A stretch of DNA of 64,000 bases from JALYXV01 sp963791545 (GTDB lineage Bacteria > Actinomycetota > Acidimicrobiia > Acidimicrobiales > Palsa-688). The stretch covers positions 186,001-250,000 of the forward strand of contig CAWBSR010000002.1 in NCBI GenBank assembly GCA_963791545.1. The letters are read 5' to 3'. Both the position numbers and the translations under genes were made by a program. Each line of letters opens with the position of its first letter. Within the stretch, counting starts at the first letter, position 1. Below, one piece after another: positions 20,559-28,821 of this stretch. The notes under the pieces were generated by a model that worked only from the letters and a program-made list of their open reading frames with translations, had not been told where the DNA came from and searched no databases.

Positions 20559-20923
20559 TCCAACAAGAAACCCGCTTGCGGGTTGCCGACAATTCGGGCG
20601 CCAAAGAGGTGCTCTGCATCAAGGTGCTGGGCGGGTCCCGGCGCCGGTACGCGTCAATCGGGGACATCTTCGTGGCCACCGTCAAGGACGCCATTCCCGG
20701 CGCCAACGTCAAAAAGGGCGATGTCGTGAAGTGTGTCGTCGTGCGGACCAAGAAAGAAAAGCGCCGGCCCGATGGCAGCTATATCCGCTTTGACGACAAT
20801 GCCGCGGTGCTGATCAACGATCAGCAACTGCCCCGGGGGACCCGGATCTTCGGTCCCGTCGGTCGAGAACTGCGGGACAAGAAGTTCATGAAGATCATCT
20901 CGCTGGCACCGGAGGTGCTCTGA
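20555..20923 (+). CDS. rplN: 50S ribosomal protein L14
   Basis: Interface protein of the 50S subunit contacting the 30S; 122 aa, the invariant family length. It starts at GTG 20555 (MIQQETRLRVADNSGAKEV) with a 4-base overlap with rpsQ. The conserved GTRIFGPVGRELRD motif is near the C-terminus. Confidence 0.97.
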   Translation: MIQQETRLRVADNSGAKEVLCIKVLGGSRRRYASIGDIFVATVKDAIPGANVKKGDVVKCVVVRTKKEKRRPDGSYIRFDDNAAVLINDQQLPRGTRIFGPVGRELRDKKFMKIISLAPEVL

Positions 20924-20926
20924 GAA

Positions 20927-21259
20927 ATGCCTAAACCGCAACCGCAAACCAAAATGAGATTGCACAAGGGAGACCGGGTCCGCGTCCTGCGGGGCAAGGA
21001 CCGGGGCGCCACCGGGGAGATCAGCAGGGTCCTCCCCAAGGAGGGGCGCGTCATCGTCGACGGCGTCAACCGGGTCAAGAAGCACCAGAAGGCGACCCGG
21101 GCCACCATGCAGGGCGGGATCATCGACAAGGACATGCCGATGTCGGCCTCGGCGGTCGCCCTGATCTGCGGCGACTGCGGCCCCACTCGGATCGGTTACC
21201 GGTTCAACGAGGCCGGCGTCAAGGTCCGGGTCTGCAAGAAGTGCGAGCGGGATCTGTAA
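20927..21259 (+). CDS. rplX: 50S ribosomal protein L24
   Basis: Assembly-initiating 50S protein with a KOW motif (GDRVRVLRGKDRGATGEI). It is 110 aa. The C-terminal part has four cysteines, Cys81, Cys84, Cys103 and Cys106 (CGDC and CKKC), a zinc-ribbon arrangement found in only some L24 proteins. It overlaps rplE by one base. Confidence 0.96.
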   Translation: MPKPQPQTKMRLHKGDRVRVLRGKDRGATGEISRVLPKEGRVIVDGVNRVKKHQKATRATMQGGIIDKDMPMSASAVALICGDCGPTRIGYRFNEAGVKVRVCKKCERDL

Positions 21260-21894
21260 TGGCCGCCGCCTCCACCAAGACCACCAAGGCCGCCACCAAG
21301 GCCGCCGAGCCCCGCCCGCCCTCAGAAACCGCTCCCGACCGGCCCCGGCTCAAGACCCGGTACGACACCGAGCTGCGGGTCCAGCTGAAGGACAAGCTGG
21401 GCCTGGCCAACATCATGATGGTCCCCCGCATGGAGAAGATCGTCGTCAACATGGGCGTCGGCAAGGCGACCCAGCAGCAGTCGCTGCTCGACGGCGCGCT
21501 GCGTGACCTGACGATCATCACCGGTCAGAAGCCCCTCGTCACCAAGGCCAAGAAGTCAATCGCCGGCTTCAAGCTGCGGGAGGGCAACAGCATCGGCGCC
21601 AAGGTCACCTTGCGCGGCGACCGCATGTGGGAGTTCTTCGACCGCCTGATCAGCCTCGCGATCCCCCGGATCAGGGACTTCCGAGGCCTCAACCCGGACA
21701 GCTTCGACGGGCGCGGCAACTACACCTTCGGAGTTACCGAGCAGTTGATCTTCCCGGAGATCGATTACGACAAGGTCGATCAGCCCCGTGGGATGGATAT
21801 CACCATCGTCACGACCGGGCGTACCAATGCCGAGGGTCGGGCGCTGCTCGACGCCTTCGGCTTTCCATTCCGACGCGAAGGGCAGGGTCAGTAA
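21259..21894 (+). CDS. rplE: 50S ribosomal protein L5
   Basis: 5S rRNA-binding protein of the central protuberance. ATG 21259 shares its A with the rplX stop; an in-frame start at 21241 would lie inside rplX. At 211 aa it has an extra N-terminal Ala/Lys/Thr/Pro segment of about 30 residues before LKTRYDTELRVQLKDKLG. The signature MEKIVVNMGVGKA and the end LLDAFGFPFRR are intact. Confidence 0.96.
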   Translation: MAAASTKTTKAATKAAEPRPPSETAPDRPRLKTRYDTELRVQLKDKLGLANIMMVPRMEKIVVNMGVGKATQQQSLLDGALRDLTIITGQKPLVTKAKKSIAGFKLREGNSIGAKVTLRGDRMWEFFDRLISLAIPRIRDFRGLNPDSFDGRGNYTFGVTEQLIFPEIDYDKVDQPRGMDITIVTTGRTNAEGRALLDAFGFPFRREGQGQ

Positions 21895-21897
21895 CAC

Positions 21898-22083
21898 ATG
21901 GCCAAGAAGGCGCTGATCATCAAGCAGCAACGCAAGCCGAAGTACAAGGTGCGGGCCTACACCCGTTGTCGCCGTTGCGGACGGCCGCGGGCCGTGTTCC
22001 GCAAGTTCGGGCTGTGCCGGATCTGCTTGCGAGAGTTGGCCCACGCCGGCGAAGTGCCCGGCGTCACCAAGGCCAGCTGGTAG
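21898..22083 (+). CDS. rpsZ: 30S ribosomal protein S14, zinc type
   Basis: Short 61-aa S14 with the four zinc cysteines Cys24, Cys27, Cys40 and Cys43, the type encoded in the spc operon of actinobacteria and firmicutes. The alternative zinc-free paralogue used in zinc starvation is not in this window. It lies 3 nt after rplE. Confidence 0.97.
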   Translation: MAKKALIIKQQRKPKYKVRAYTRCRRCGRPRAVFRKFGLCRICLRELAHAGEVPGVTKASW

Positions 22084-22099
22084 GGGAGGTTTCTTTTCG

Positions 22100-22504
22100 A
22101 TGACGATGACCGACCCCATCGCGGACATGCTGACCCGCATTCGCAACGCCAACGTGGCCATGCACGACCAGGTCCGCATGCCGTCCTCCAAGCTCAAGGA
22201 ATCCTTGGCCGCCATCTTGCAGCGGGAGGGCTACATCGACAGCTACAACGTCAAGGACTCGGTGGAACGACCGGGCCGGACCTTGGAGATCAAGATGAAG
22301 TACACGCCCGAGCGCAGCCGGACCATTTCCGGGATCCGCCGGGTGTCCAAGCCGGGACTGCGGGTGTACACGGCGGCGGACAAGCTGCCCCGTGTGCTCG
22401 GCGGCCTCGGTGTCGCCGTGCTCTCGACCAGCCAGGGGCTGATGACCGACCGTGAGGCGCGCAAGCGCCGCATGGGCGGCGAAGTCCTCTGTTACGTCTG
22501 GTGA
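22100..22504 (+). CDS. rpsH: 30S ribosomal protein S8
   Basis: Central-domain 16S rRNA-binding protein, and in E. coli the repressor of the spc operon. It is 134 aa with DPIADMLTRIRNANVAMHD and the C-terminal signature VLSTSQGLMTDREARKR. GGGAGG precedes the ATG. Confidence 0.97.
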   Translation: MTMTDPIADMLTRIRNANVAMHDQVRMPSSKLKESLAAILQREGYIDSYNVKDSVERPGRTLEIKMKYTPERSRTISGIRRVSKPGLRVYTAADKLPRVLGGLGVAVLSTSQGLMTDREARKRRMGGEVLCYVW

Positions 22505-22518
22505 GGAGGTAGGAGCCC

Positions 22519-23058
22519 ATGTCCAGAATCGGCAGATCACCGATCCCCATTCCCTCGGGGGTCGAAGTGGAGTTCTCCGACCGTCACGTCACCGTCAGCG
22601 GCCCTCGCGGGCGACTCGAGCGCGACCTTCCAGGTGAGATCACGGCCCGCCAGGACGCCGCGGTGCTGCTGGTGGAGCGCCCCGACGACGAGCGCGGCAA
22701 CCGGGCCCTGCACGGCCTGACCCGCAGCCTCATCAACAACATGGTCCTCGGGGTCACTAACGGCTTCACCAAGGACCTCGAGATCGTGGGCGTGGGCTAC
22801 CGCGCCGTCGCCAAGGGGCCCGGCCAGCTGGAGTTGGCCCTCGGGTTCAGCCACCCGGTCGTCGTCGACGCCCCGGAGGGGATCACCTTCGCGGTGCCCG
22901 CCCCGACCCGCATCAGCGTGATGGGCATCGACAAGGAATTGGTCGGCCAAGTGGCGGCCAACATCCGCAAGATCCGCAAGCCGGAACCCTACAAGGGCAA
23001 GGGCGTCCGCTACGCGGGCGAGCGGGTTGTTCGCAAGGCCGGCAAGGCGGCCAAGTGA
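22519..23058 (+). CDS. rplF: 50S ribosomal protein L6
   Basis: 50S protein near the factor-binding site, made of two repeated domains. It is 179 aa, starting MSRIGRSPIPIPSGVEV and with the C-terminal signature IRKIRKPEPYKGKGVRYAGE. GAGGAGGTAGGAG lies just before the ATG. Confidence 0.97.
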   Translation: MSRIGRSPIPIPSGVEVEFSDRHVTVSGPRGRLERDLPGEITARQDAAVLLVERPDDERGNRALHGLTRSLINNMVLGVTNGFTKDLEIVGVGYRAVAKGPGQLELALGFSHPVVVDAPEGITFAVPAPTRISVMGIDKELVGQVAANIRKIRKPEPYKGKGVRYAGERVVRKAGKAAK

Positions 23059-23080
23059 CAGCCGGAAAGGTAGCCCAGCA

Positions 23081-23452
23081 ATGAGCGTTTCCACCAAGGA
23101 CAAGCAGGTCGCCCGGGCCCGGCGCCACTACCGGGTCCGCAAGAAGGTGTCCGGCAGCACCGCCCGGCCCCGCCTGGCGGTCTTCCGTTCCAACAAGCAC
23201 ATCACTGCCCAGGTGATCGACGACACGACCGGCCGCACCCTCGCCGCCGCCTCGTCGGTCGAGAAGGACCTGCGGTCGAGCCTGGCCCATACCGGCAACA
23301 AGGACGCCTCGAGCGCGGTCGGCAAGCTGGTGGCCGAGCGGGCCAAGGCGGCCGGGGTGACCAAGGTGACCTTCGACCGGGGCGGTTTCCTGTACCACGG
23401 ACGGGTCGCGGCGGTCGCCGATGCGGCCCGCCAAGCCGGCCTCGAGCTGTAA
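23081..23452 (+). CDS. rplR: 50S ribosomal protein L18
   Basis: 5S rRNA-binding protein. ATG 23081 (MSVSTKDKQVARARRHYRVRK) is chosen; an upstream in-frame start at 23027 lies within rplF. It is 123 aa with the family core RPRLAVFRSNKHITAQVIDD and the end FDRGGFLYHGRVAAVADAAR. GAAAGG precedes the start. Confidence 0.97.
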   Translation: MSVSTKDKQVARARRHYRVRKKVSGSTARPRLAVFRSNKHITAQVIDDTTGRTLAAASSVEKDLRSSLAHTGNKDASSAVGKLVAERAKAAGVTKVTFDRGGFLYHGRVAAVADAARQAGLEL

Positions 23453-23465
23453 GGACTGGAGAGCA

Positions 23466-24014
23466 ATGGCAGAGCAGCAGTACGAAGATCGCACTATCAA
23501 GGTCAACCGGGTCGCCAAGGTCGTCAAGGGTGGCCGGAGGTTCTCCTTCGCCGCCCTCATGGTGATCGGTGACGGCAACGGCACGGTGGGCCTGGGCTAC
23601 GGCAAGGCCAAGGAGGCCGGCCTGGCGGTCCAAAAGGGCATCGAGGAAGCCAAGAAGAACCTGTTCAAGGTTCCGTTGGCGGGCAGCACCATCACCCATC
23701 CGGTGATGGGGGAGGCCGGCGCCGGCCGGGTGCTGTTGAAGCCCGCCGCTCCCGGCACCGGAGTGATCGCGGGGGGCGCCGCCCGGGCCATCTTGGAGAT
23801 GGCCGGCATCCACGACATCCTGGCCAAGTCACTGGGGTCGTCGAACGGCATCAACGTGGCCCAGGCCACCATCGCCGGCCTGCGGGCCCTGAAGCGTCCC
23901 GACGAGGTCGCCCGGCTGCGAGGCAAGTCCCCGGAGGAGGTCACCCCGGTGGGCGTGCTCAAGGCGTACCGGGAGAGCCAACGGGGACCCCATACCCCCG
24001 TCGAGGTGGCCTGA
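23466..24014 (+). CDS. rpsE: 30S ribosomal protein S5
   Basis: Mediates translational accuracy, part of the mRNA entry tunnel. ATG 23466 (MAEQQYEDRTIKVNRVAKVV) follows a GGAGAG box. It is 182 aa with GRRFSFAALMVIGDGNGTVG and GVIAGGAARAILEMAGI, both family hallmarks. Its TGA overlaps the ATG of rpmD by one base. Confidence 0.97.
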   Translation: MAEQQYEDRTIKVNRVAKVVKGGRRFSFAALMVIGDGNGTVGLGYGKAKEAGLAVQKGIEEAKKNLFKVPLAGSTITHPVMGEAGAGRVLLKPAAPGTGVIAGGAARAILEMAGIHDILAKSLGSSNGINVAQATIAGLRALKRPDEVARLRGKSPEEVTPVGVLKAYRESQRGPHTPVEVA

Positions 24015-24241
24015 TGGGCGAGATCCTGGTGACCCAGGTCCGCTCGGCCATCGGGACCAAGCCCAAGCACCGGGGCACCTTGCGGGCGCTCGGGCTGCGG
24101 GGCATCGGCCAGTCCAACACCCTTCCCGACCGCCCCGAGATCCGGGGCATGATCGCCCGCGTCCCCCACCTCATCACCGTGGTCCCCGTCGCCGACGCCG
24201 CCCCGGCCACACCCGCGCCCGCGCCCGGCCAGGAGATACCG
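24014..24241 (+). CDS. rpmD: 50S ribosomal protein L30, in frame with rplO
   Basis: L30 domain is residues 1-60 (ILVTQVRSAIGTKPKHRGTLRALGLRGIGQ). There is no stop codon after it: the frame continues through a Pro/Ala-rich linker (ADAAPATPAPAPGQEIP) directly into the ATG of rplO, making one 238-codon ORF ending at 24730. Third-position GC stays high through the linker, so a sequencing error is less likely than at rplD. Either a real L30-L15 fusion or read-through with internal re-initiation; L15 has its own Shine-Dalgarno. Confidence 0.9.
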
Positions 24242-24730
24242 ATGAAAGTTCATGATCTGCAGCCGCCCGCCGGCTCCACCCACGCCCGGCGCCGCGTCGG
24301 TCGCGGCATCGCCGGCAAGGGTGGCAAAACCGCGGGCCGGGGCACCAAGGGCCAAGGCGCCCGGGGCAACATCAAGCCCGGCTTCGAGGGTGGCCAGCTG
24401 CCCCTGAAGCAGCGCATCCCCAAGCTGAAGGGCTTCAAGAACCCTTTCCGGGTGGAGTACGTGGTGGTCAACCTCGACACCCTCGAGGAGTTCGACAACC
24501 CTGTCGTGTCCCCCGACACCCTGCGGGCCGCGGGCCTGGTCCACAAGCACGGCCTGGTCAAGGTCCTCGGGCGGGGCGAGCTCACCCACCCGCTGCTGGT
24601 TTCCGCCCACGGCTTCTCGAAGTCGGCGGTCGCCGCCATCGAAGCGGCCGGAGGCACCGTCACCGTGCTCGAACCACCCTTCGGCCATGGCCGACCGCCG
24701 GCCAAGGGCAACGCCCTCACCAACCGTTAG
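24242..24730 (+). CDS. rplO: 50S ribosomal protein L15
   Basis: Late-assembly 50S protein, 162 aa from ATG 24242, with MKVHDLQPPAGSTHARRRVGRG, GKGGKTAGRGTKGQGARG and FEGGQLPLKQRIPK. CAGGAG lies 6-11 nt before this ATG, which supports independent initiation although the upstream L30 frame runs into it without a stop. Confidence 0.95.
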   Translation: MKVHDLQPPAGSTHARRRVGRGIAGKGGKTAGRGTKGQGARGNIKPGFEGGQLPLKQRIPKLKGFKNPFRVEYVVVNLDTLEEFDNPVVSPDTLRAAGLVHKHGLVKVLGRGELTHPLLVSAHGFSKSAVAAIEAAGGTVTVLEPPFGHGRPPAKGNALTNR

Positions 24731-24754
24731 CGCACCGGGACCCTTTTTCCCCCA

Positions 24755-24795
24755 CTGCCTCCCAGAAAGCGTTCGTTAACGATAGCTTGAGGCAG
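24755..24795 (+). promoter_or_regulatory. Inverted repeat and TANNNT box upstream of secY
   Basis: CTGCCTC (24755-24761) pairs with GAGGCAG (24789-24795) across 27 nt that contain the palindrome CGTTAACG. TAGCTT at 24783-24788 could be a -10 box. The structure ends 7 nt before the AGGAG of secY, so it could modulate secY translation or give secY its own promoter. Confidence 0.3.
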
Positions 24796-24812
24796 CTACG
24801 CCAGGAGCCTTC

Positions 24813-26135
24813 GTGAAGAGCACGCTGTCCAGCCTGAAGAACATGTTCAAGGTTCCGGACCTCCGGAACAAGATCATCTTCACGATCGTCATCATTTGCC
24901 TGTACCGGCTGGGTTCCTGGGTGCCCCTGCCGGGCATCGACTTCAAGGCGCTCCAATCCCTGGAGGCGGCGTCCAGCAAGGGCGGCGTGCTCAGCTTCCT
25001 GAGCCTGTTCTCCGGCGGCGCCCTGACCCGCTTCGCGGTCTTCGGGCTCGGCATCATGCCCTACATCACGGCCGAGATCATCATCCAGTTGCTGGTCGTG
25101 GTGGTGCCCAAGTTCGAGCAGTGGCGGGAGGAAGGGGCGACCGGGCAGAAGAAACTGACTCAGACGGCCCGCTACCTCACCATCGCCCTGGCGATCATGC
25201 AGGCCACCGGGCTGGCGTTCGTGTTCCACAACGGCGGCGGCGGCTTCCTCGGCGCCGGGACGGGCCTCAACATCGACCTCATCCCCAACTTCACCGTCCC
25301 CCGGGTGCTGCTGATCGTGCTCACCATGACCGCGGGCACCGCGTTCGTCATGTGGCTGGGCGAGTTGATAACCCAGCGGGGGATCGGCCAGGGCATGTCC
25401 ATCCTGATCTTCACCAACGTGGTGTCGGGCATGCCCTCGGGTGGCGCCGCCATCCGGGCCCAGGGCGGCAACGTCAAGTTCGGCGTCATCATCGCCCTGA
25501 CGCTGGCCCTGCTGGTGGCGATCGTCTTCGTGGAGCAGGGCCAACGCCGGGTGCCGGTCACCTTCGCCAAGCGGGTGGTGGGACGGCGAATGTACGGCGG
25601 CCAGAGCACCTACATCCCCATGAAGGTCAATACGGGCGGCGTCATCCCCATCATTTTTGCCAGTTCCGTGCTGTACTTCCCGGTTCTTTTGTCCAATGTC
25701 CTGCCGTCCCATGGCTGGGGCAAGACGACCCAGAGCTTCATCAACAACCACCTGGTGCAACCGGACAATCTGGTCTATATCATCCTTTACGGGCTTCTGA
25801 TCATCGGCTTCGCGTACTTCTACGCCGCCATTACCTTCGACCCGCATCAGCAAGCCGAAATTATCCGCAAGCAGGGCGGCTACATTCCTGGTATACGACC
25901 GGGACTACCGACCGAGCGGCACCTCCAGGGCATCCTCAACCGGATCACCCTGCCGGGCGCCTTGTTCCTGGCGTTCATCGCCCTGCTGCCGTCGTTGTTC
26001 CTGGCATTTTGGAATATCAACCGCTACCCGTTTGCCGGTACCACCCTCCTCATTGCCGTTGGTGTTGCTCTCGAGACGATGAAGCAGATTGATAGCCAGC
26101 TGATGATGCGGAACTATGAGGGCTTCCTGAAGTAG
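24813..26135 (+). CDS. secY: Protein translocase channel SecY
   Basis: Membrane pore of the Sec system, 440 aa with about ten predicted membrane segments. It shows the plug region, IMPYITAEIIIQLLVV in TM2, and the C-terminal AGTTLLIAVGVALETMKQID signature. It starts at GTG 24813 with CAGGAG 6 nt before. SecE and SecG are not here. The stop overlaps the adk start by one base (TAGTG). Confidence 0.98.
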   Translation: MKSTLSSLKNMFKVPDLRNKIIFTIVIICLYRLGSWVPLPGIDFKALQSLEAASSKGGVLSFLSLFSGGALTRFAVFGLGIMPYITAEIIIQLLVVVVPKFEQWREEGATGQKKLTQTARYLTIALAIMQATGLAFVFHNGGGGFLGAGTGLNIDLIPNFTVPRVLLIVLTMTAGTAFVMWLGELITQRGIGQGMSILIFTNVVSGMPSGGAAIRAQGGNVKFGVIIALTLALLVAIVFVEQGQRRVPVTFAKRVVGRRMYGGQSTYIPMKVNTGGVIPIIFASSVLYFPVLLSNVLPSHGWGKTTQSFINNHLVQPDNLVYIILYGLLIIGFAYFYAAITFDPHQQAEIIRKQGGYIPGIRPGLPTERHLQGILNRITLPGALFLAFIALLPSLFLAFWNINRYPFAGTTLLIAVGVALETMKQIDSQLMMRNYEGFLK

Positions 26136-26932
26136 TGGTCCCCGGGACAAGGCTCGTCATGCTCGGCAAGCAGGGAGCCGGGAAGGGCACGCAGTGCGTT
26201 CGGTTGTCGCGCCACTACGTCGTGCCCCACATCTCCACCGGCGACATGTTCCGGGGGGCGGTGCGGTCGCGCTCGGAGCTCGGCCAGCAGGTCAAGGCGT
26301 ATATGGACGCCGGGGATCTGATCCCTGACTCCCTCGTGGTCCGTATGGTCGCCGAGCGCCTCACCCATCCCGACACCGCCAGCCGGGGATTCGTGCTGGA
26401 CGGCTTCCCCCGGACGGTGATCCAGGCCGAAACGCTGGCGGCGCTGTTGGCGCCCCGGGGCCTGGATGTGGTGATCGACCTCATCGTGGACACCGAGGTG
26501 GTGCTCAAGCGCCTCGCCAGCCGCCGGGTGTGCACCGACTGCGGGGCCAACTACTCCGCCCAGCAGCCCCCCCAGACCGACTGGGTCTGCGACATCTGCG
26601 GCGGTGAGGTGGTACAGCGGGAGGACGACACCGAGGCCGCCATCCGTCGCCGCCTCGAGCTGTACGAACTGGAGACGGCACCCCTGATCGCCTGGTATTC
26701 GAACCTCGGCATACTGGTCGGGGTCGATGGCATGGGGGCGCCCGACGAGGTGGCCGCCCGGTTGGTGAAGGTCGTCGAGGACTCCCGCCACCGCGGGCTG
26801 GTCGAGGCGGCCCAGCGGGCCACCGACTCCCAAGTGTCGGCTCCTGTGCCGGCTTCGGCCTCGGCGGTGGCCGACCACGGATTGCCGTCCGACCTCGACC
26901 GGGCCTCGTCGGAACGGCGGCGCCATGGCTGA
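26135..26932 (+). CDS. adk: Adenylate kinase, zinc LID type
   Basis: Converts ATP + AMP to 2 ADP. P-loop GKQGAGKGT is at 11-19, the AMP-binding STGDMFR follows, and FVLDGFPRT is present. The long LID carries Cys133, Cys136, Cys152 and Cys155, a structural zinc site. At 265 aa it has a C-terminal tail of about 40 low-complexity residues beyond the usual end. GTG 26135 overlaps the secY stop. Confidence 0.97.
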   Translation: MVPGTRLVMLGKQGAGKGTQCVRLSRHYVVPHISTGDMFRGAVRSRSELGQQVKAYMDAGDLIPDSLVVRMVAERLTHPDTASRGFVLDGFPRTVIQAETLAALLAPRGLDVVIDLIVDTEVVLKRLASRRVCTDCGANYSAQQPPQTDWVCDICGGEVVQREDDTEAAIRRRLELYELETAPLIAWYSNLGILVGVDGMGAPDEVAARLVKVVEDSRHRGLVEAAQRATDSQVSAPVPASASAVADHGLPSDLDRASSERRRHG

Positions 26933-26998
26933 GATCGCCGGAGCCCGGCGAGCGTTGGAGTGGAACTTGGAGCGGGTATTGGAAGGAGCGGGACGAGC

Positions 26999-27769
26999 AT
27001 GGTACTGATGCGGGAAGTGGATCCAGTGAGGAGAAGCGCCGAAGAGTTGGCCAAGATGCGGCGGGCCGGGCGGGTCGTCGCCGAGATGCACGAGGTGACG
27101 CGGGCCGCGGCCCGGCCCGGGGCGACCACCCGGGACCTCGACCGCGCCGCCCGCGAGGTCATCGAGCGGCGGGGAGCCAAGTCCAACTTCCTCAACTACC
27201 ACGGTTTTCCCGCCGTGATCTGCACCTCGCCGAACAACATGATCGTGCACGGCATCCCCGGCGAGTACCGGTTGAAGGACGGGGACATCCTCTCCATCGA
27301 CTGCGGAGCCATCGTCGAGGGGTACCACGGCGATGCCGCCTTCACCATGGCGATCGGGGAGGTCACCGAGGAGGCCGAGAAGCTCATCCGAGTCACCGAC
27401 GAGGCCCTGTGGGCGGGCATCGCGGCCATGGTCGAGGGCAACCGGCTCCACGACATCGGCCTCGCGGTCCAGACGGTGGCCGAGGGGGCGGGGTATTCCG
27501 TCGTCAAGGAGTACGTCGGTCACGGGATCGGTACCAAGATGCACGAGGAGCCCGCCGTGCCCAACTACTGGCCGGGGACACCGGGGCCCAAACTCAAGGC
27601 GGGCATGGTGTTCGCGGTCGAGCCCATGGTCAATCTGGGCGGGCCGGCCACCAAACTGCTGGGCGACCACTGGAGCGTCGTCACCGCCGACGGCAGCCTC
27701 TCCGCCCACGCCGAGCACACCATCGCGATCACCGAGGACGGCCCGGAGGTCTTCACCCTCGCCCGATGA
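26999..27769 (+). CDS. map: Methionine aminopeptidase, type I
   Basis: Removes the initiator methionine. It is 256 aa from ATG 26999, which has AAGGAG 10 nt upstream; an in-frame TTG at 26960 precedes that box. Metal ligands are visible in SIDCGAIVEGYHGDAAF (two Asp), GHGIGTKMHEEP (His), VFAVEPM (Glu) and HAEHT (Glu). It lies in the usual secY-adk-map order. Confidence 0.97.
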   Translation: MVLMREVDPVRRSAEELAKMRRAGRVVAEMHEVTRAAARPGATTRDLDRAAREVIERRGAKSNFLNYHGFPAVICTSPNNMIVHGIPGEYRLKDGDILSIDCGAIVEGYHGDAAFTMAIGEVTEEAEKLIRVTDEALWAGIAAMVEGNRLHDIGLAVQTVAEGAGYSVVKEYVGHGIGTKMHEEPAVPNYWPGTPGPKLKAGMVFAVEPMVNLGGPATKLLGDHWSVVTADGSLSAHAEHTIAITEDGPEVFTLAR

Positions 27770-27820
27770 GCCCGGGCCGCCGCCCGCCCCCGCGCCCGCC
27801 GCCGCCCGCGGCCGCTGCCC

Positions 27821-27843
27821 GCCGGCAAGATCCCCTTGCCGGC
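27821..27843 (+). terminator. Hairpin between map and infA
   Basis: Perfect 9-bp stem GCCGGCAAG (27821-27829) with CTTGCCGGC (27835-27843) and a 5-nt loop. No T run follows, so its strength as a terminator is uncertain. It separates the spc part (through map) from the infA-alpha part. Confidence 0.45.
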
Positions 27844-27866
27844 TTGGGCCATACCTGCGCTATCCT
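27836..27866 (+). promoter_or_regulatory. Candidate promoter of the infA-alpha operon
   Basis: TATCCT at 27861-27866 is a good -10; TTGCCG at 27836-27841, 19 nt upstream, is a possible -35 although it lies in the hairpin arm. The same -10 hexamer is used in the rplM promoter candidate. Confidence 0.4.
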
Positions 27867-27967
27867 TGTTTCTCGGTCCCTGAGCGGTTTGGCGCGCTTC
27901 GCCGCAGCCGTAATCCTCCGCTCGACGGACTGGCTGTTTTCGCCACCAGAGTTCCTCGGGAGGACAC

Positions 27968-28201
27968 CTGCCCCCTAAGCCCCAGCCTAAAGAGGACGCC
28001 ATCGTGCTTGAGGGCACGGTCGTCGAGCCGCTACCCAATGCCATGTTCAAAGTCGAACTCGAGAACGGGCATCAGGTCCTGGCTCACAGCTCCGGGAAGA
28101 TGAGGATGCACCGCATCCGCATCCTGCCGGGCGACCGGGTGCAGGTGGAGATCACCCCGTACGACCTGAAGCGAGGGCGGATCACCTACCGCTACAAGTA
28201 G
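27968..28201 (+). CDS. infA: Translation initiation factor IF-1, proposed CTG start
   Basis: S1-type OB-fold factor that blocks the A site during initiation; 77 aa if started at CTG 27968. The conserved N-terminal KEDAIVLEG lies upstream of the only standard start (GTG 28004), and no ATG, GTG or TTG exists between the upstream hairpin and KEDAI in this frame. CTG 27968 has GGGAGG at 27958-27963, 4 nt before it. That Shine-Dalgarno is next to its complement (TCCTCGGGAGGA), which could mask it. Starting at GTG 28004 would give 65 aa lacking conserved residues. Confidence 0.92.
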   Translation: MPPKPQPKEDAIVLEGTVVEPLPNAMFKVELENGHQVLAHSSGKMRMHRIRILPGDRVQVEITPYDLKRGRITYRYK

Positions 28202-28272
28202 CGGAGCAGGCCCACGGCAGGAAACGCAGGACACGCACCACCCCAGGCCAACCCAGAAAGGAAGGTCGGACC

Positions 28273-28386
28273 GTGAAGGTTCGCCCCTCAGTCAAAGCAA
28301 TCTGTGAGCATTGCAAGGTCATCCGCCGCCACGGGCGGGTCCGCGTGATCTGCACCAACCCCCGGCACAAGCAGCGGCAAGGCTGA
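28273..28386 (+). CDS. rpmJ: 50S ribosomal protein L36
   Basis: 37-aa zinc protein near the peptidyl-transferase base, in its usual place between infA and rpsM. GTG 28273 starts MKVRPSVKAICEHCKVIRR. Zinc ligands are Cys11, Cys14, Cys27 and His32. AGAAAGGAAGG lies just upstream. Confidence 0.96.
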   Translation: MKVRPSVKAICEHCKVIRRHGRVRVICTNPRHKQRQG

Positions 28387-28440
28387 GGCCCAATGGCCGA
28401 GACCCGCGCCCAGACCCGCCACCAGGAGAGTCACTGATCC

Positions 28441-28818
28441 ATGGCACGTATCGCCGGCGTCGATATCCCCCGCGAGAAGCGGTTGGAGATCGCCCTCACC
28501 TACATCTACGGCCTCGGCCGTACCCGGGCTCAGCAGATCTGCGAGGCCACCGGGATTGACGTCAGCACCCGCGTCCGCGACCTCACCGACGAGGAGGTGA
28601 CCCGGCTGCGCGCCTATATCGACTCCAACTACAAGGTCGAGGGTGACCTGCGCCGCGACGTCGCCCAGGACATCAAGCGCAAGATGGAGATCGGGTCCTA
28701 CCAGGGCATCCGCCACCGCCGTGGTCTCCCGGTCCGGGGTCAGCGCACCCACACCAACGCCCGCACCCGCAAGGGACCCAAAAAGACCGTCGCCGGAAAG
28801 AAGAAGGTACGTAAGTAA
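28441..28818 (+). CDS. rpsM: 30S ribosomal protein S13
   Basis: Head protein forming bridges to the 50S and contacting P-site tRNA. It is 125 aa: MARIAGVDIPREKRLEIALTYIYG across residues 1-24, SYQGIRHRRGLPVRGQRT, and a Lys-rich tail that reaches tRNA. CCAGGAG precedes the ATG. Confidence 0.97.
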   Translation: MARIAGVDIPREKRLEIALTYIYGLGRTRAQQICEATGIDVSTRVRDLTDEEVTRLRAYIDSNYKVEGDLRRDVAQDIKRKMEIGSYQGIRHRRGLPVRGQRTHTNARTRKGPKKTVAGKKKVRK

Positions 28819-28821
28819 CCC

